Positions 1 through 10,423 of a DNA stretch of 64,000 bases are shown here, piece by piece. The position numbers and the translations under genes are program-made. A model generated the notes under the pieces. It was not told where the DNA came from, ran no database searches, and was given only the letters and a program-made list of their open reading frames with translations. Every line of letters begins with the position of its first letter. Position 1 is the stretch's first letter. The DNA comes from Euonymus europaeus (taxonomy: Eukaryota; Streptophyta; Magnoliopsida; Celastrales; Celastraceae), in the NCBI GenBank assembly GCA_963580455.1, contig OY756972.1:9315001-9379000 (forward strand), read 5' to 3'.

Positions 1-186
1 TAATTGCAATAGAAGAAGAACAGATTTTTGATGTACCAGATCAACCAAAGTTGCAGGTACAGAGCATACTTAAGTTTTAAGAGAATGTTTAGAAGGAAAA
101 AAATAGAAGCAAAGAGCAAGGCAGAGAGAATACCAAAGCTTATTTTCTTATATTTTTTCGCGTGCTTACAACAAAGGAGAAGGTCT

Positions 187-196
187 CCTTATATAG
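187..196 (-). promoter_or_regulatory. TATA box of the pararetroviral promoter
   Basis: Minus-strand CTATATAAGG lies about 145 bases past the end of the second viral ORF. This is where caulimovirids carry the promoter of their full-length RNA, and CaMV 35S has a very similar TATATAAGG. Transcription would run toward base 1 and leave the window. The 1-186 stretch is AT-rich leader-like sequence with no supported gene. Confidence 0.6.
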
Positions 197-340
197 AATC
201 TGAAAAGGGCAAAAGAGTAATTGTTGGTACACATTGGGCCCCATCGCCTAATTACTCAAGATTCTTTTAAGAGAATACACACAAATAGGAAAATAAAATT
301 ACACATATCCTGATAAGGTATTGATAAAGTGGTTGACCCG

Positions 341-1117
341 TCACTTCTCCTTTTTAATGCTGGCTGGATCCATAGTATAGGCAAGGTGGATGGTTCCATC
401 ATGACTATAATCAGAGGTTTCTGATCCAGTCATCATGTCATCATCTTCTTTGTTTTCATCTTCTTGAGAAGAGACTTCAATAGGGTCATTTGGGTTACAA
501 GGATGTAACTTCTTTTGATAAGCTAATTTTTAAGCTTTGATGATTAATTCAAATTGACTGGACTGTGGTTGTTCCTCTTTTAGTTTTAACAAGATCTCCA
601 GTAAATCCTTTTCATCATACAAACCCTCTAAGATTCCTTGGGGTTGTGTGGGAGTATTGGACTTTTCTTGTGAGCTTTGGGATGGGCCAAGGCTTCTTAA
701 AACCTTGGTTTTGGTAATGGATTCATATGACAAGGAAGCCCACCAACGATGGATAAGATTTCGAACCAGTGTGGGGAAGTTGTCATAAACCATAAGGTCA
801 TATTGCCAAGCCCAAATCCAGGGAATTTTAAAGTCTACAAGAAAGTAAGTAACTTTTATCTTCTAGAAAACTCATAAGTTTTAAAATTAGGGTGTTGTTT
901 TAACAGCGAAGAGTAATACATGAAAACTTCATATAAGCTTTCTGATAAGAAATTTTCATCTGGGCCAATTTGGTCCCACCAAAGGAGAAACCATTTGGGG
1001 CATTGATCTTTAAAATCATATGCTATTTGGAAAAACCAGGAATGTTTTCCTAAGTTATTTTGATAAAAGAATGCTTTGGACCATGCATCAATATAGTCCC
1101 AATAATTGTAATATCTA
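341..1117 (-). pseudogene. Viral ORF2, C-terminal part
   Basis: Minus-strand coding remnant of the second ORF of the pararetrovirus, function unknown. Visible in order: an aromatic block (YNYWDYIDAW, then YQNN and KHSWFF), a WFLLWWDQ block, a PWIWAWQYD block followed by NLIHRWW, and an acidic tail rich in E, D and S that ends with a TGA at 341-343. The aromatic/Trp-rich segment resembles proteins that accompany caulimovirid-type polyproteins in plant genomes (recalled, not searched). Stops near 856 and 530 interrupt it. The N-terminal part lies at 3752-4165, on the other side of an inserted LTR; removing the LTR and one target duplication keeps the frame. Confidence 0.6.
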
Positions 1118-3751
1118 TGAAGCAACCGGCTTGAAAAATGAAGTCACCACCAATTGATTTTCAGGGTGCAATTGGACACCTAATATGGTCCACGAGAAAG
1201 AAATGGGTAAGGGGGTCTATTGAGCATGGGGAAGGTGTTAGGCACCCCACAACTCCCGAAAAAACGGTTCCCTTGAAAATGTTCTCTTACTTGGCTCGAA
1301 TTTTGTTTTGAAAAAGTTTGTATGTCCCAATTGCTTTAATGAATTTCTATATATGTTTAGAAAGTCCATGTTTCAATTGAGTGGGTTTGACCTTATTAAT
1401 ATTGTGGCAATTGATGCTTGGATGAAAAATCCACTTTGTAGTGGTTTTGATAATTTAAAAGGTGGACGGGATCACTACAACCATTCCCGGCTTGGCTGAA
1501 AAACATTTTGAAGGTTGATGAAAAATCCACTTGAAGTGGTTTTGATAATTTAAAAGGTGCACAGGATCACTACAACCATTCCCGGCTTGGCTGAAAAACA
1601 TTTTGAAGATTGATGAAAAATCCACTTGAAGTGGTTTTGATGATTTGAAAGGTGCACCGGGATCACTACAGCCATTCCCGGCTTGGCTGAAAAACATTTT
1701 GAAGATTGATGAAAAATCCACTTGAAGTGGTTTTGATGATTTGAAAAAAAAAATGCACTGGATCACTACAGCCATTCTCGGCTGGGTTGAAAACATTTTC
1801 GATCCACAGACACCGACTAGGTCAATTTAAGCCATACTCATAATCATATTCTTTATGAGAAAAGAAAGAATACATTTAAGGCTCATTAGATGGATCAAAT
1901 ATCTTTAAACCCCCTCTTGAGTCCTTAAATAGATTCTCGTAATCCCTAAAAATAAGTTTGCTTTTTGGTTCCACGAAAATCAAATATTTTGGATTAATGC
2001 CAACAAAAACTCCAATATCTTGAAATTTCTTTTGGTATTTAAACAGAATACGTGATTCTCATATTAGTCTTGGTGTCATTATTAAGGTGAGACGACTTAG
2101 ATTTAATTGTTATCGCGTTGCGTCCTTTTCATGGTGTAATAATGAAATAAGATTCTAAGTATGCAATCTAAATATTCACGATTTGCACAAAGCCTAAACA
2201 TGCATACTAAGCATTCATATTTCAGTAAATCTATATGCTTCTAAACATCCTAAATATACATGTATGCATTTTACTATTTACATCCATTTATTTACATGGG
2301 CTACAATTTACATGGCTTTGGGCTTACTAATTTCTACCCCAACAATTCCATGCATAATTTATAAACCCAAAGCCCAATATACAAACATGATCCAAATATA
2401 CACAAATATAAGTCATGGCCCAATGATCTATCCATATGCCCCAAATACATGAAAACCCGATCACCAATTATTGACCTATCATCAAATACCCTAAAACATG
2501 CAAGGACCTGGCCCAATAACTTAATCAACAAATGTCTCACAAATCTGTAACCGGCCCAACAAACATTTATGGGCCTAACTGATAACCCAATCCATCCTGG
2601 CCCAATATAACAGCCAAAACTGGGCTCCTCCTTCTCGACATGGCTGGAGTTTTTCGGTCTCCTCCTTCGGTGATGCATCTCCTGCCGGTTTCAGTGTATG
2701 GAACCGGGAACCAAAATAAGCAAGCAACAATATACAGAAAAACACAAGGCACAACCAGAAAATCGAACCAACAATCACAGAGTACAAATAAGCACTCTAA
2801 ATCAATCGGATATGAATTCTCAAATTAATTTTGAGAACCAACAGTTCAGTCAAGATAAATCCAAATCTTAGTGATAGAAACCTTACCTTTCGATGCTCAA
2901 AACAGAGACAAGATCCAATGTGTCTGAGGAGAGGCGAGATGTCGATGATCGGGTATTCAGGATTTCCAGGCTGCGGGCGGCAATAATGGGGCTTCTGGGT
3001 TACAAGACGAAGGAGCCCGATCGAGATTTCAGAGAGGAAAGGATGATCGGTCGAGGATGGTGTTTCTGGGTGGAGGATGGTGTTTTTGGGTTTTGAAGTT
3101 GGTGGGGGGCTGGGCTCTCTCTCCGATTCTGTTTCTTTTTTACTGGGTTCATCACTCGTAAGATTTCTCCTTTCCGGATTCTATTTTTCATCTCTGTCGC
3201 TGATCTCTTCTCTCTGATTTTCCGATCTCTCATGCTCTCTCGTTTTGTTTCTCTGGTTTTCTCCTCCCGTGCTCTGTCCCTCTTGGCAGCCCTCTGGTCC
3301 TCCTTTTATAGTATCCCAAAACCTGTTTTTCTCTCTTCTCCCATTCCCCTCATCAATTTCTACCCGTTCTCACCCATTTCCTCTCTTTAATGATCTCTCT
3401 GTTTTCCTCTTAAACTCACCGGCATCAACCCATCTCTAACCCCTTGTTCCCCTGTCAGCCTTTGTCTCCTTCTCTCTGAATGGAAGCTTTTTAGGGATGG
3501 GCCAAAATATGGGCTGATGAGTTTATTTGGGTAGTTGGGCCTGGTATGGGTAATTGGGCCTGTGGACTCTCCTTACTTGTAATCATTTGGGCCGAATGGG
3601 AATGAGACCATATGGGTTAGGGCTAGGTCTTATGCATTTTTTTTTTCATTTTCATTTTGTTTTGTTTTGTCTTGTTTTCTTGTATTTTATTTTCTGTTTT
3701 GCATTTTCTTTTATTATGGGGAGAAAATTCGGACAAAAATGGGGTACAACA
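1118..3751 (-). mobile_element. Solo LTR, Tat/Ogre-like, inserted in viral ORF2
   Basis: On the minus strand it begins TGTTGTACCCC (at 3751) and ends near TTCA (at 1118), so TG...CA. The flanks are ATCTA (1113-1117) and ATTTA (3752-3756), a 5 bp target duplication with one mismatch. Its terminal 130 bases are clearly similar to the end of the LTR at 21498-23337 (shared ACCTTCCCCATGCTCAAT and GTGTCCAATTGCACC), and both start with TGTNGTACCC and TTTTTGTCCG. No internal coding sequence or second LTR is present, so it is a solo LTR of about 2.6 kb. Short open frames inside it are not conserved proteins. Confidence 0.75.
1421..1798. repeat. Four-copy 95 bp tandem repeat inside the solo LTR
   Basis: The phrase GATGAAAAATCCACTT recurs at about 1421, 1517, 1612 and 1708, spacing 95-96 bases, and each copy also carries CATTCCCGGCTTGGCTGAA. 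It is an internal minisatellite of the LTR. An open frame on the minus strand across it is a by-product of the repetition. Confidence 0.9.
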
Positions 3752-4165
3752 ATTTATAAGATAAACGACGCTCTATAAGAGGTCTGTTTTTGTTTGGATC
3801 ACGACCGAAGTCTTCAAAAGATATTATTTTCTTTAGGATTGCTTTAGAATGACAATCTGGGGTACATTACCCCTACGGGTATGATGGAAGGCTACTGAGC
3901 CTGTTTCTTCTGGAATCCTTTCATAAAAGAGTCGAGGTTTGATTCTGTATGACGGGAAATGCTCGTCATCTGGCATGTATTGAAGTGCCAAGAGATGTAG
4001 ACAGCTTTAAAACTATTCATATTCAGAATTTTTCACACAAATAATGGGAACAGAGAATCCCTTTTGGATATACTCGGTCCGTTCCTTTTCAGGAGATTTT
4101 CCTTTTCGATCTTTATTAAAAGATTTCTTTGCACTTCCTCTTATGGTGTGACTGGAGCTTGCCAT
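3752..4165 (-). pseudogene. Viral ORF2, N-terminal part
   Basis: A minus-strand ATG at 4163-4165 opens a reading frame five bases after the stop of ORF1 (4171-4173). It starts MASSSHTIRG and is lysine-rich at first. It is broken by two stops (TAG then TAA, near 4020) and a frameshift near 3835, then continues to the inserted LTR. The close spacing to the ORF1 stop suggests translation by reinitiation or termination coupling, as known in caulimovirids; that is inference. The gene continues at 341-1117. Function unknown. Confidence 0.55.
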
Positions 4166-4170
4166 TTGCC

Positions 4171-5430
4171 CTAAAAGTATTCACGTGTTAAAAATTCAGG
4201 CAAATTATTGGAATCTTCTTTAATGAATTCGATAGAAAAATCAAAAATAGCAAGTAAAGCTTGCCATCTAGTAAAGATTTGTTTGGATGCTAAGTTTTTA
4301 ACATCTTTTTCAAGCACATCTTTGGCTACTTTATAGTCAATTCGTAATAGGAATTGTTGATTTAATAAATCATCTTGAAACTTGGTTATGCAAAGAACGA
4401 TAGATAAAAGTTCCTTTTTTATGGTGGAATAATTCTTCTGAGCTGGTTTCCATAAACCAGAGGTAAATCTAACCTGCTGTTCTTTTCCAAAAAGATTCCT
4501 TTGTTTGAGAATTCCACCATATCCTAATTCTGATGCATCTGTTTCAACGATTTTGAGATAATCTGGATGCGAAATGGCTAGGCATGGAAGATATTTTATC
4601 CTAGCTTTTACAGTTTTAACTGCTTCAGTGCATTGATCGGTCCAAGGATCTGGATCCTTTTTTAACCTGCCAAATAATGGTTTACAATCGATAACTAAAT
4701 TTTTATAAAAGTCTGCCACATAATTGAGGCATCTTAAAAATCTATGAAGCTGCGTCTTGTCTTGAAGTTCATTAGGGAACTTGTCACCAAAGCTTAGGGC
4801 CCTGTCAATTGGAATGATAGATCCTTGAGAGATGTTATGCCCTAAGAATCGTACATTGGTTTGAAACAATTTTATCTTCTTTAAAGATAAAACTAATCCA
4901 TTATGTTTGATTGTTTCATAAAACATATGCAAACGTTTCAGTGTTGAGCTACGTCATGAGAGTAAATTAACACATCATCAATATAAACAATTTTGAATTG
5001 AACGAAGGGATTAAAAATTTCATTCATGACATTCTAAAATTCAAAGGGGGCATTTTTTAAGCCAAAGGGCATCACATTCCATTCGTAGTGTCCAAAAGGG
5101 ACAGTAAAAGCGGTTTTATGTCTGTCTTCTTCAATAATTTGGATTTGCCAGATCCCGCTTTTAAGATCAAATTTTCAAAAGACATTAGCTTTATAGAGCC
5201 GATTTAGAAGATCTCTCTTATTCAGAATTGGATATCTAATCCATTGCAAGACTTTATTCAGAGGCTTGTAGTTGATGACTAGCCTAGGGGCTCCACGCTC
5301 TATTTCTGCAGTATTATAAACATAAAAAGCAGAACAGCTCCAAGGTGAATAACTCTTGCATATTAACTGCTTTTCTAAAAGCTGATTTATCTGCTTTTGG
5401 CAGTATTCCACTCAGCCTTTAGCCATTTGG
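4171..5430 (-). pseudogene. Viral ORF1: reverse transcriptase and RNase H region
   Basis: Replication enzyme region of the pararetrovirus. Minus-strand motifs in order: [22 protein letters not shown] (interrupted by a stop just before), PFGLKNAP, and the catalytic YIDD (4974-4985) followed by VLIYS. Then RNase H with TDAS, KKEL and a final LPEFLTREYF, the usual C-terminus of this enzyme in caulimovirids with E where D is typical. RT copies the pregenomic RNA; RNase H removes it. A frameshift lies between about 5175 and 4932 and there are several stops (for example before KFDL and after NAPFEF), so no functional product is expected. ORF2 follows at once. Confidence 0.85.
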
Positions 5431-5689
5431 ATTGGCCTAGCTTTAGTGGGAATATTCTTTTCGTTGAAGTCGGGTTCATATGGTAGTCTAACCATATGTT
5501 TCTTTCTTTCCCAAAAAGCAGATGGGATGTCACTACAGACTTCCCTTTCTAGTTTGGTTAGAAAAGAAGATACCTTATGTTGGGTAGCTGGATTATTAAC
5601 CTGCTTTTCTATGGATAGAGAATTAACTTCTTCTTTTACAAAAGCAATTTGTTGTTGCTTATGGATGAGTAATTGGTGAACTTGATTTA

Positions 5690-6068
5690 TGTAAGCAACT
5701 CTTTTTGGAAAGGCAAACTTAAATGTGACAGGCTTTCCTTTAAGGATAGCATGGATTCCGTCATTGTCGACCTAATAAGGTTCTAATAAGGCTAGGAAAG
5801 GATTTCCTAAAATGATGTTGGAATTCAGGTTTTTTACTAATATAAACACAAGTTTAATACAAACCTGATCATGACAGACGTAAGCATTATATAGTTTATG
5901 CTTGATTACTTTCTCACTTTTGTCTGCTGCTGATAAAACCTGCGAAGTTTTTTCAAAATATTTAGATGGTATTAACCCTTCTCTAATACAATGGCGATCG
6001 GCACCAGAGTCTACTAGTGCTAGGGTTGAGATATTTAATTCATTATTAATGAAAAGATCAACTTTGAC
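5690..6068 (-). pseudogene. Viral ORF1: aspartic protease region
   Basis: Retropepsin-like domain that would cut the polyprotein. The catalytic signature ALVDSGADRH is at about 5993-6022, and IILGNPFLA, the second conserved part of the fold, at about 5800-5830. It is in the same frame as the coiled-coil segment upstream and the start of RT downstream. Stops at 6069-6071 and near 5773 break it. The stretch between here and RT (5430-5690) carries a linker in the same frame with no recognised domain. Confidence 0.8.
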
Positions 6069-6428
6069 TTAATACTGTCTGTTGGTGATTTCTTGAATAA
6101 CCATCATTTTATTAAGGTAACCTTCCTTAAGGTCAAACTTTGAATCTTCATTACTTATCATAACTATTCCTTTCTGTTTGAGATTAAGCGAGGGTTCTTC
6201 TTCTAGGTTATCTCCCTGTTTGACCTCAGGCGGGGCTTCTTCATGGAAACTAGGGGTAGATTGGTGAGGGTCAGTGAAATCAACAGAAGGAAAGTTAAAG
6301 GATGACGATTTAGGAGTAGCAGTGTAATTAACTTCTGCCTGAAGTTCTAAAATTTCAACCCGTTGTCTAAGGGACCTAACTTCGCCTTTGAGATTATTAA
6401 CTTCATGTTTTAAGTCATGAATGGTCAC
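6069..6428 (-). pseudogene. Viral ORF1: coiled-coil linker before the protease
   Basis: Minus-strand segment of 119 codons. Its first 30 residues form a heptad-like pattern (LKHEVNNLKGEVRSLRQRVE), a likely coiled coil, followed by a low-complexity acidic and proline/serine-rich linker that leads into the protease. It sits between the nucleic-acid-binding region of the capsid and the protease, where caulimovirid polyproteins often have poorly conserved linkers. The stop that opens this frame (near 6430) is a mutation inside the polyprotein rather than a real gene start. No enzymatic function is visible. Confidence 0.5.
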
Positions 6429-6756
6429 TTATTTAGGCGCAGAGGTCCTCTTAAACACTTCTTTCAAAGTATAGGCGGGTGAAACTGCTACCTCTTTAGG
6501 ATCGATTTTTGAATCGAGCTTCTTGTCAGTTTTTTGAAGAGATAAAAGTTTTTCAAGGCATTAATAGAGTCAACTAAGTCTAAAATAAAACTTTCTTGTT
6601 GAGTCAAGACATTAATAGATAAGCCATTCTTATGAACAATGGCTTTATAATAATCACACTGACAATCCTCGTTGTCAGAAGGCAGGTTACTTGAAGAGGT
6701 TTCTTCAGGGAGTGCGAAATCACTAAGGTCGGATTGATTAGATCAATAATCTTCTG

Positions 6757-7380
6757 CTAAAATTTTAAAATTCCAGCTCTATCGCTCTCAAGAATTGACA
6801 AGCTATTAATCTTAGATTGGGCTCTACAAGCATTTTGGTAGTGTCCTGTTTTATCACATTTCCAACACGTAGGTTGGCGTGTTCCTTTAGCTTTGTTGGA
6901 ATGTACCTTTTTGGTTCCCCAATTAGGGAGCAACTTGCGTCCCTTTCGAGGCTGCTTGCTGGACTCAGCGTGACTGGTGGAGTGCTTCTTCTTAAAAGAA
7001 TGATAAGATTCGCTTTTTCTTTTAAAAGGTTTTTTGGGCTTTCTTGAATCTTCAGGTTTGGGAAGAATCGTATCATAGCCAAATTGGCTACAGAACGAGC
7101 CAACTTCCTTTTTCCCTAATATATTTTTCTTTTTAAGTTGATTTTTTAATTTGATGTCATTGCACAAAGTAAGACCTTCTGTGTAACTTCAGAAATTAAT
7201 TTTCCAAAAGTATATTTGGACAAATCATAAGAACCTCCATTAAGGTTGGTAAGACGAGTTCTAACAAGTGTAGCAAATATGGGTGGTAACCCAGCAAGAA
7301 AGCGTTCTTTCCAAAAAAATATGACTTGAGTCTTGAAGAAGATATACTCCTGACAAAATGACATCTTTATACCATTTGAA
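6757..7380 (-). pseudogene. Viral ORF1: capsid C-terminal part with CCHC zinc knuckle
   Basis: Capsid/nucleocapsid end of the polyprotein. WKERFLAGLPP opens the part at 7146-7364. After a frameshift comes a basic tract rich in K, R and S, then the zinc knuckle CWKCDKTGHYQNAC (about 6825-6866), spacing C-X2-C-X4-H-X4-C, which binds viral RNA. The three reading frames used here (before 7370, 7364-7146, 7167-6757) differ, so at least two indels occurred. The 6430-6757 stretch continues as acidic, serine-rich remnants with stops and no recognisable domain. Confidence 0.8.
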
Positions 7381-8034
7381 ATGAGTCAATGTGGGGCACC
7401 TCAAATTCATTAGCTGGTCACGACTATTATCGCCTAGGAGATGAGAATCACCCAAGAAGTAATGGATAATTGAACAAATAAGGGTGTAAACAGAATCAGA
7501 TTCATTGGTTTCTTTTTTTATAGCGCCCATTATCTCATTTCGCTGATCCTGAGAAAGACGACTGCCCCACCAGCCTTTGAGCTGGCCAGAGAACCCAGAT
7601 GTAATGAACTAAGTAATTTGTGTGTCGGTATTATTGCTAGCTCTGCTAATAGTGGAGAACATCACTATGTTCTGTAGGGTTTGAATAAGTTGGTAATCTG
7701 ATTGGCCATCGATATTCCATTCGTACAGAGTACGACTACTGTATTGGTTAGCCAGACTAATATAATTCTCTTCAAATAAAAGATCTGCAGGAGTAGCACG
7801 TGGATGGTAGTTCCTAGTAGGGGCCTTGCTAAAAGGTCCTTGGACAAGAGCTATTTGAGCGGGAATATTTATAAATTGTTCCTGAAGATCTTCCATATTA
7901 CTAATATGACCTATTTCATCATCAAAATAAGACATGTTAGAATAACCTTCTTGTTTTAGGACGGCAATAGAGGGTTTTGACCCTGATGCCTCAGAAATTT
8001 TCAGATTTTGAACCTTATGGATTAATTTGGTCAA
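7381..8034 (-). pseudogene. Viral ORF1: capsid core region
   Basis: Minus-strand capsid domain, with the block LFEENYISLANQYSS, then FSGQLKGWWGSRLS (about 7555-7600), a hallmark of caulimovirid coat proteins, and HFKWYKDVILS near the end. One stop (7609-7611) sits just before the LKGWW block; otherwise a single frame runs from the movement protein to about 7380, where a frameshift occurs. The function would be packaging of the viral genome. Confidence 0.75.
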
Positions 8035-8460
8035 GAATTATTTCGAAGGTTCTTCATTGAGCTTATAATCACCTGTTATTGATGGAGGTGGTTTGATGAC
8101 AACAGGATCTACTTTTGGCTTTGCTTTGTCTAAGCTAACCATTGGTGGTTGATTGGGGGGAATTGGTCTAGCGGTGGAAGGTGTAGATTCAGTGATCGAG
8201 AGATGGTTCTCGATTCTGTCTAGCTGATCAGCTATAGTCTTTAAATGGACGTTGGTAAAGTTACCTTGTCTTTGAATATCTGCAGAGATTAAGTATGTCT
8301 TAACAGGTTTAACAAAAGGTTGAGCATCAATGTCTTCATAAAAAACATGTTTGGCTGGAGGGTGAATTGCGTCTATTGTTTCACCCGAGGCAAGAGTCCA
8401 TTTAATCATGGGTTTTTAGGTTATGACCGAAATAGATTCTCTTTCCTGATACAGCATAAA
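8035..8460 (-). pseudogene. Viral ORF1: linker between movement protein and capsid
   Basis: Continuation in the same frame between two stops (8461-8463 and 8038-8040). Visible: WTLASGETIDAIHPP, a short heptad stretch (LKTIADQLDRIENHL) likely to form a coiled coil, then a proline-rich tract. In caulimovirids this position holds a virion-associated or coiled-coil segment; the assignment is inference. No catalytic motif. Confidence 0.45.
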
Positions 8461-9702
8461 TCATTGCTTAAATGGCATATTTTCACCTATTGATTTAAGT
8501 TCTTCATAAAACTTTTTTCTAAAGAAGTCTAATTCTTCTTCGTTGTATGTTCTAACATACCAGAGTCGAAAAGGCTTGTTGTGGGGTTCCGTTAATTCTT
8601 TGCTCAAATATGAGCAATCTGGAACAAAAGGTGCCTTTATCATATTAATGCCTGGAATTTTTGGATCGAATTCTAATTCGGACGGAGTAGGCTCATTATT
8701 ATCATGGGAATCATTTGATCCTACTTCTGAGGGAGATGAAGCAGATAGAGGTTTGTAGACAGGGTGGGGAATGTTATTTGTAGAAATAGACAATCCTTTC
8801 ACTGAATCAGAGATAGATGAAATGTTGTGTCTATGTGGTGTGGCTTTTGACTTTCTATAATCAAGGTTTGATGGGGTAGTTTTTACTTTTCTATTAGATG
8901 AAAAGAATATCTCCACATCACCATTATCATGTTCCACAATTTGTTCCATTTTTCTAGGCTCTACAGGTTTTGTGGAAGAGGCAGAGGCTTCTTCTACAAA
9001 CCAGTTAGAAGGCATGGATACATCTTTCCACTGAATGGACCTGGGAACTGCTACATTAGCATTGGTGTGGTCAACCTGAAACAGGGTTGTAGATCCCTTT
9101 TTTGAGAATCCTACCACATTAGGAATCATTGTGTTCATGGCTTTAAAACATACCCTGTAAATCACATTAATGTTTATGGATTCAGACATCATATCATAGC
9201 CACTTGTTTTGAGATTTAACTGCAACGCGTGTTGAAGATTTGGGTCATCCAGGGCAAGGGTGAGATTAGGGTAACAGTCAAAATAAACTGGCCCTTTGTA
9301 AAGACTGGTCTCAACCATATTGAGAAGTGAATCGGTAAACTTATAATGGCGGTTGTCTCTTAAACAGGCTAGGACTGACGTGTTTAAACCTTCACAGGTG
9401 AGGCATTTAAGCGCTATTTGAACAAGTCCTATGTGTAAATTGTTATATTTACGCAAAATATCCTTAGCTATTAGCTTCAAAGGCAAAAGAGGTATGACCT
9501 CATTTTTTGATTAGATGCGTTTAGCATGTTCTACCGTTTTAACGATATATGAAGGTTCAATTTTAGGAATTGTCCGTTTATTTAAAACTTCATCAATGTC
9601 AGAAAAAACTAGTTTTTCGATATTTTTTATGGATAAAACAGATTGATTTGAACAGGAACCTTCCGTGTTTCTTTTACTCAGGCTACGGATGAACGATGCC
9701 AT
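8461..9702 (-). pseudogene. Viral ORF1: movement protein (30K superfamily)
   Basis: N-terminal domain of the polyprotein. The likely start is the ATG at 9700-9702 (MASFIRSLSKR); an upstream in-frame ATG at 9790-9792 is possible. Motifs include LNTSVLACLRDNRH, the core GPVYFDCYPNLTLALDD, IYRVCFKAMNT and the closing RSIQWKDVSMPSNW. This is the plant virus movement protein family, which acts at plasmodesmata to allow cell-to-cell spread. A stop at 9511-9513 splits it and another ends this segment at 8461. The 3' third (8461-8950) is a serine- and proline-rich linker. A piece of it (8581-8631) is duplicated at the right edge of the element. Confidence 0.85.
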
Positions 9703-9858
9703 TAGGAGGGAGTATAGAAGTCTATCGTATGACTTTCTGAGGATTTTCGTCTGGACTTTTACGGCGAGCAAACAACGACCTAACGCTCTCACAGCTCAGC
9801 GGCTTAAATAGCTCAAGCTAACCAGGAATTCTACGTCACTCAACCTCTTCGGGGGTTT

Positions 9859-9871
9859 GGCTCCGATACCA
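9859..9871 (-). promoter_or_regulatory. Primer-binding site for initiator tRNA-Met
   Basis: Minus-strand TGGTATCGGAGCC, one base different from the usual TGGTATCAGAGCC complement of plant initiator tRNA-Met. It lies about 160 bases upstream of the ORF1 start, where caulimovirids prime minus-strand DNA synthesis. Confidence 0.8.
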
Positions 9872-9947
9872 CTCAACATCTTCTTTGATTTTATTATTTG
9901 TTTGTGTTGGTTCTTCTTGTTGTTGCTTCTATTTTCTGCTTACTGGT

Positions 9948-9998
9948 GTGGGGTTCCATTATTTCTTTGCTCAAATATGAGCAATATGGAACAAAAGG
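9948..9998. repeat. 51 bp copy of movement-protein sequence at the virus/satellite junction
   Basis: Matches 8581-8631 in the same orientation at 48 of 51 positions (shared GTGGGGTTCC, TTCTTTGCTCAAATATGAGC, GGAACAAAAGG). It lies between the viral leader and the first satellite monomer. It looks like a rearrangement scar of the integrated molecule. Confidence 0.85.
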
Positions 9999-10423
9999 AT
10001 AATAAACTTTGATTGTTCACAATTGCGCAACTCTCTCCATGGAGGAAGTTTTGAAGGTTTTCTCCTATTGGGAACGAAAGTTGCTGATTTGAGAATGAAA
10101 AAATCTACGGACCATATACTCATAATTTAGTACATAATATAACAATAAAAGTTTACACAGATAAATTTTGACGGTTCTGTATTACTCAACTCTCTCCATG
10201 AGAAACTTTTAAAGCTTTTGTTCAATTTAGAAGGAAAGTTGCACTTTTGAGAACAAAATAATATATAGAGCCTACACCCATAAATTTAGACGTCAAATAA
10301 TAGTTAAGAGTGTACTCCGATCAACTTTTATGATTTGGAATAGCTCGACACTCTCCATGGATGAACTTTTAAAGGTTTTGTCAAATTTGAAACGAGAGTT
10401 GCTCTTTTGGCAACTAAACAATC
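9999..10423. repeat. Satellite array, block 1
   Basis: Two and a half monomers of the roughly 160 bp satellite begin right after the viral edge; the first recognisable phrase is CAACTCTCTCCATGGAGGAA. The monomer contains, in order, CTCTCCATGGAGGAACTTTT, TTTTGTCCAATTTGGAA, GTTGCTCTTTTGGCAAC, then an AT-rich half ending in GATCAACTTTGATGG. The array continues at 12625 after a solo LTR. Confidence 0.9.

Larger units (their letters stand above)
1..9998 (-). mobile_element. Endogenous caulimovirid (florendovirus-like pararetrovirus), degenerate
   Basis: Read on the minus strand, this is a roughly 7.3 kb pararetroviral genome once the LTR at 1118-3751 is removed. Order from right to left: leader, primer site for initiator tRNA-Met (9859-9871), movement protein, capsid with a CCHC knuckle, aspartic protease, reverse transcriptase, RNase H, then a second ORF and a promoter-like region. 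No integrase and no LTRs of its own are seen, which separates it from Ty3/gypsy elements. Two consecutive ORFs and the total length fit florendoviruses, a group known as endogenous copies in flowering plants; the genus assignment is inference. Many stop codons and several frameshifts show it is dead. It abuts satellite at about 10 kb; its other end lies beyond base 1. Confidence 0.85.

Noticed and set aside
1455..1796. A 113-codon frame with an internally repeated peptide
   Set aside because: It is only the translation of the 95 bp tandem repeat.
2264..3439. Several small plus- and minus-strand frames in the first solo LTR
   Set aside because: Overlapping frames on both strands, no conserved motifs, and location inside an LTR.
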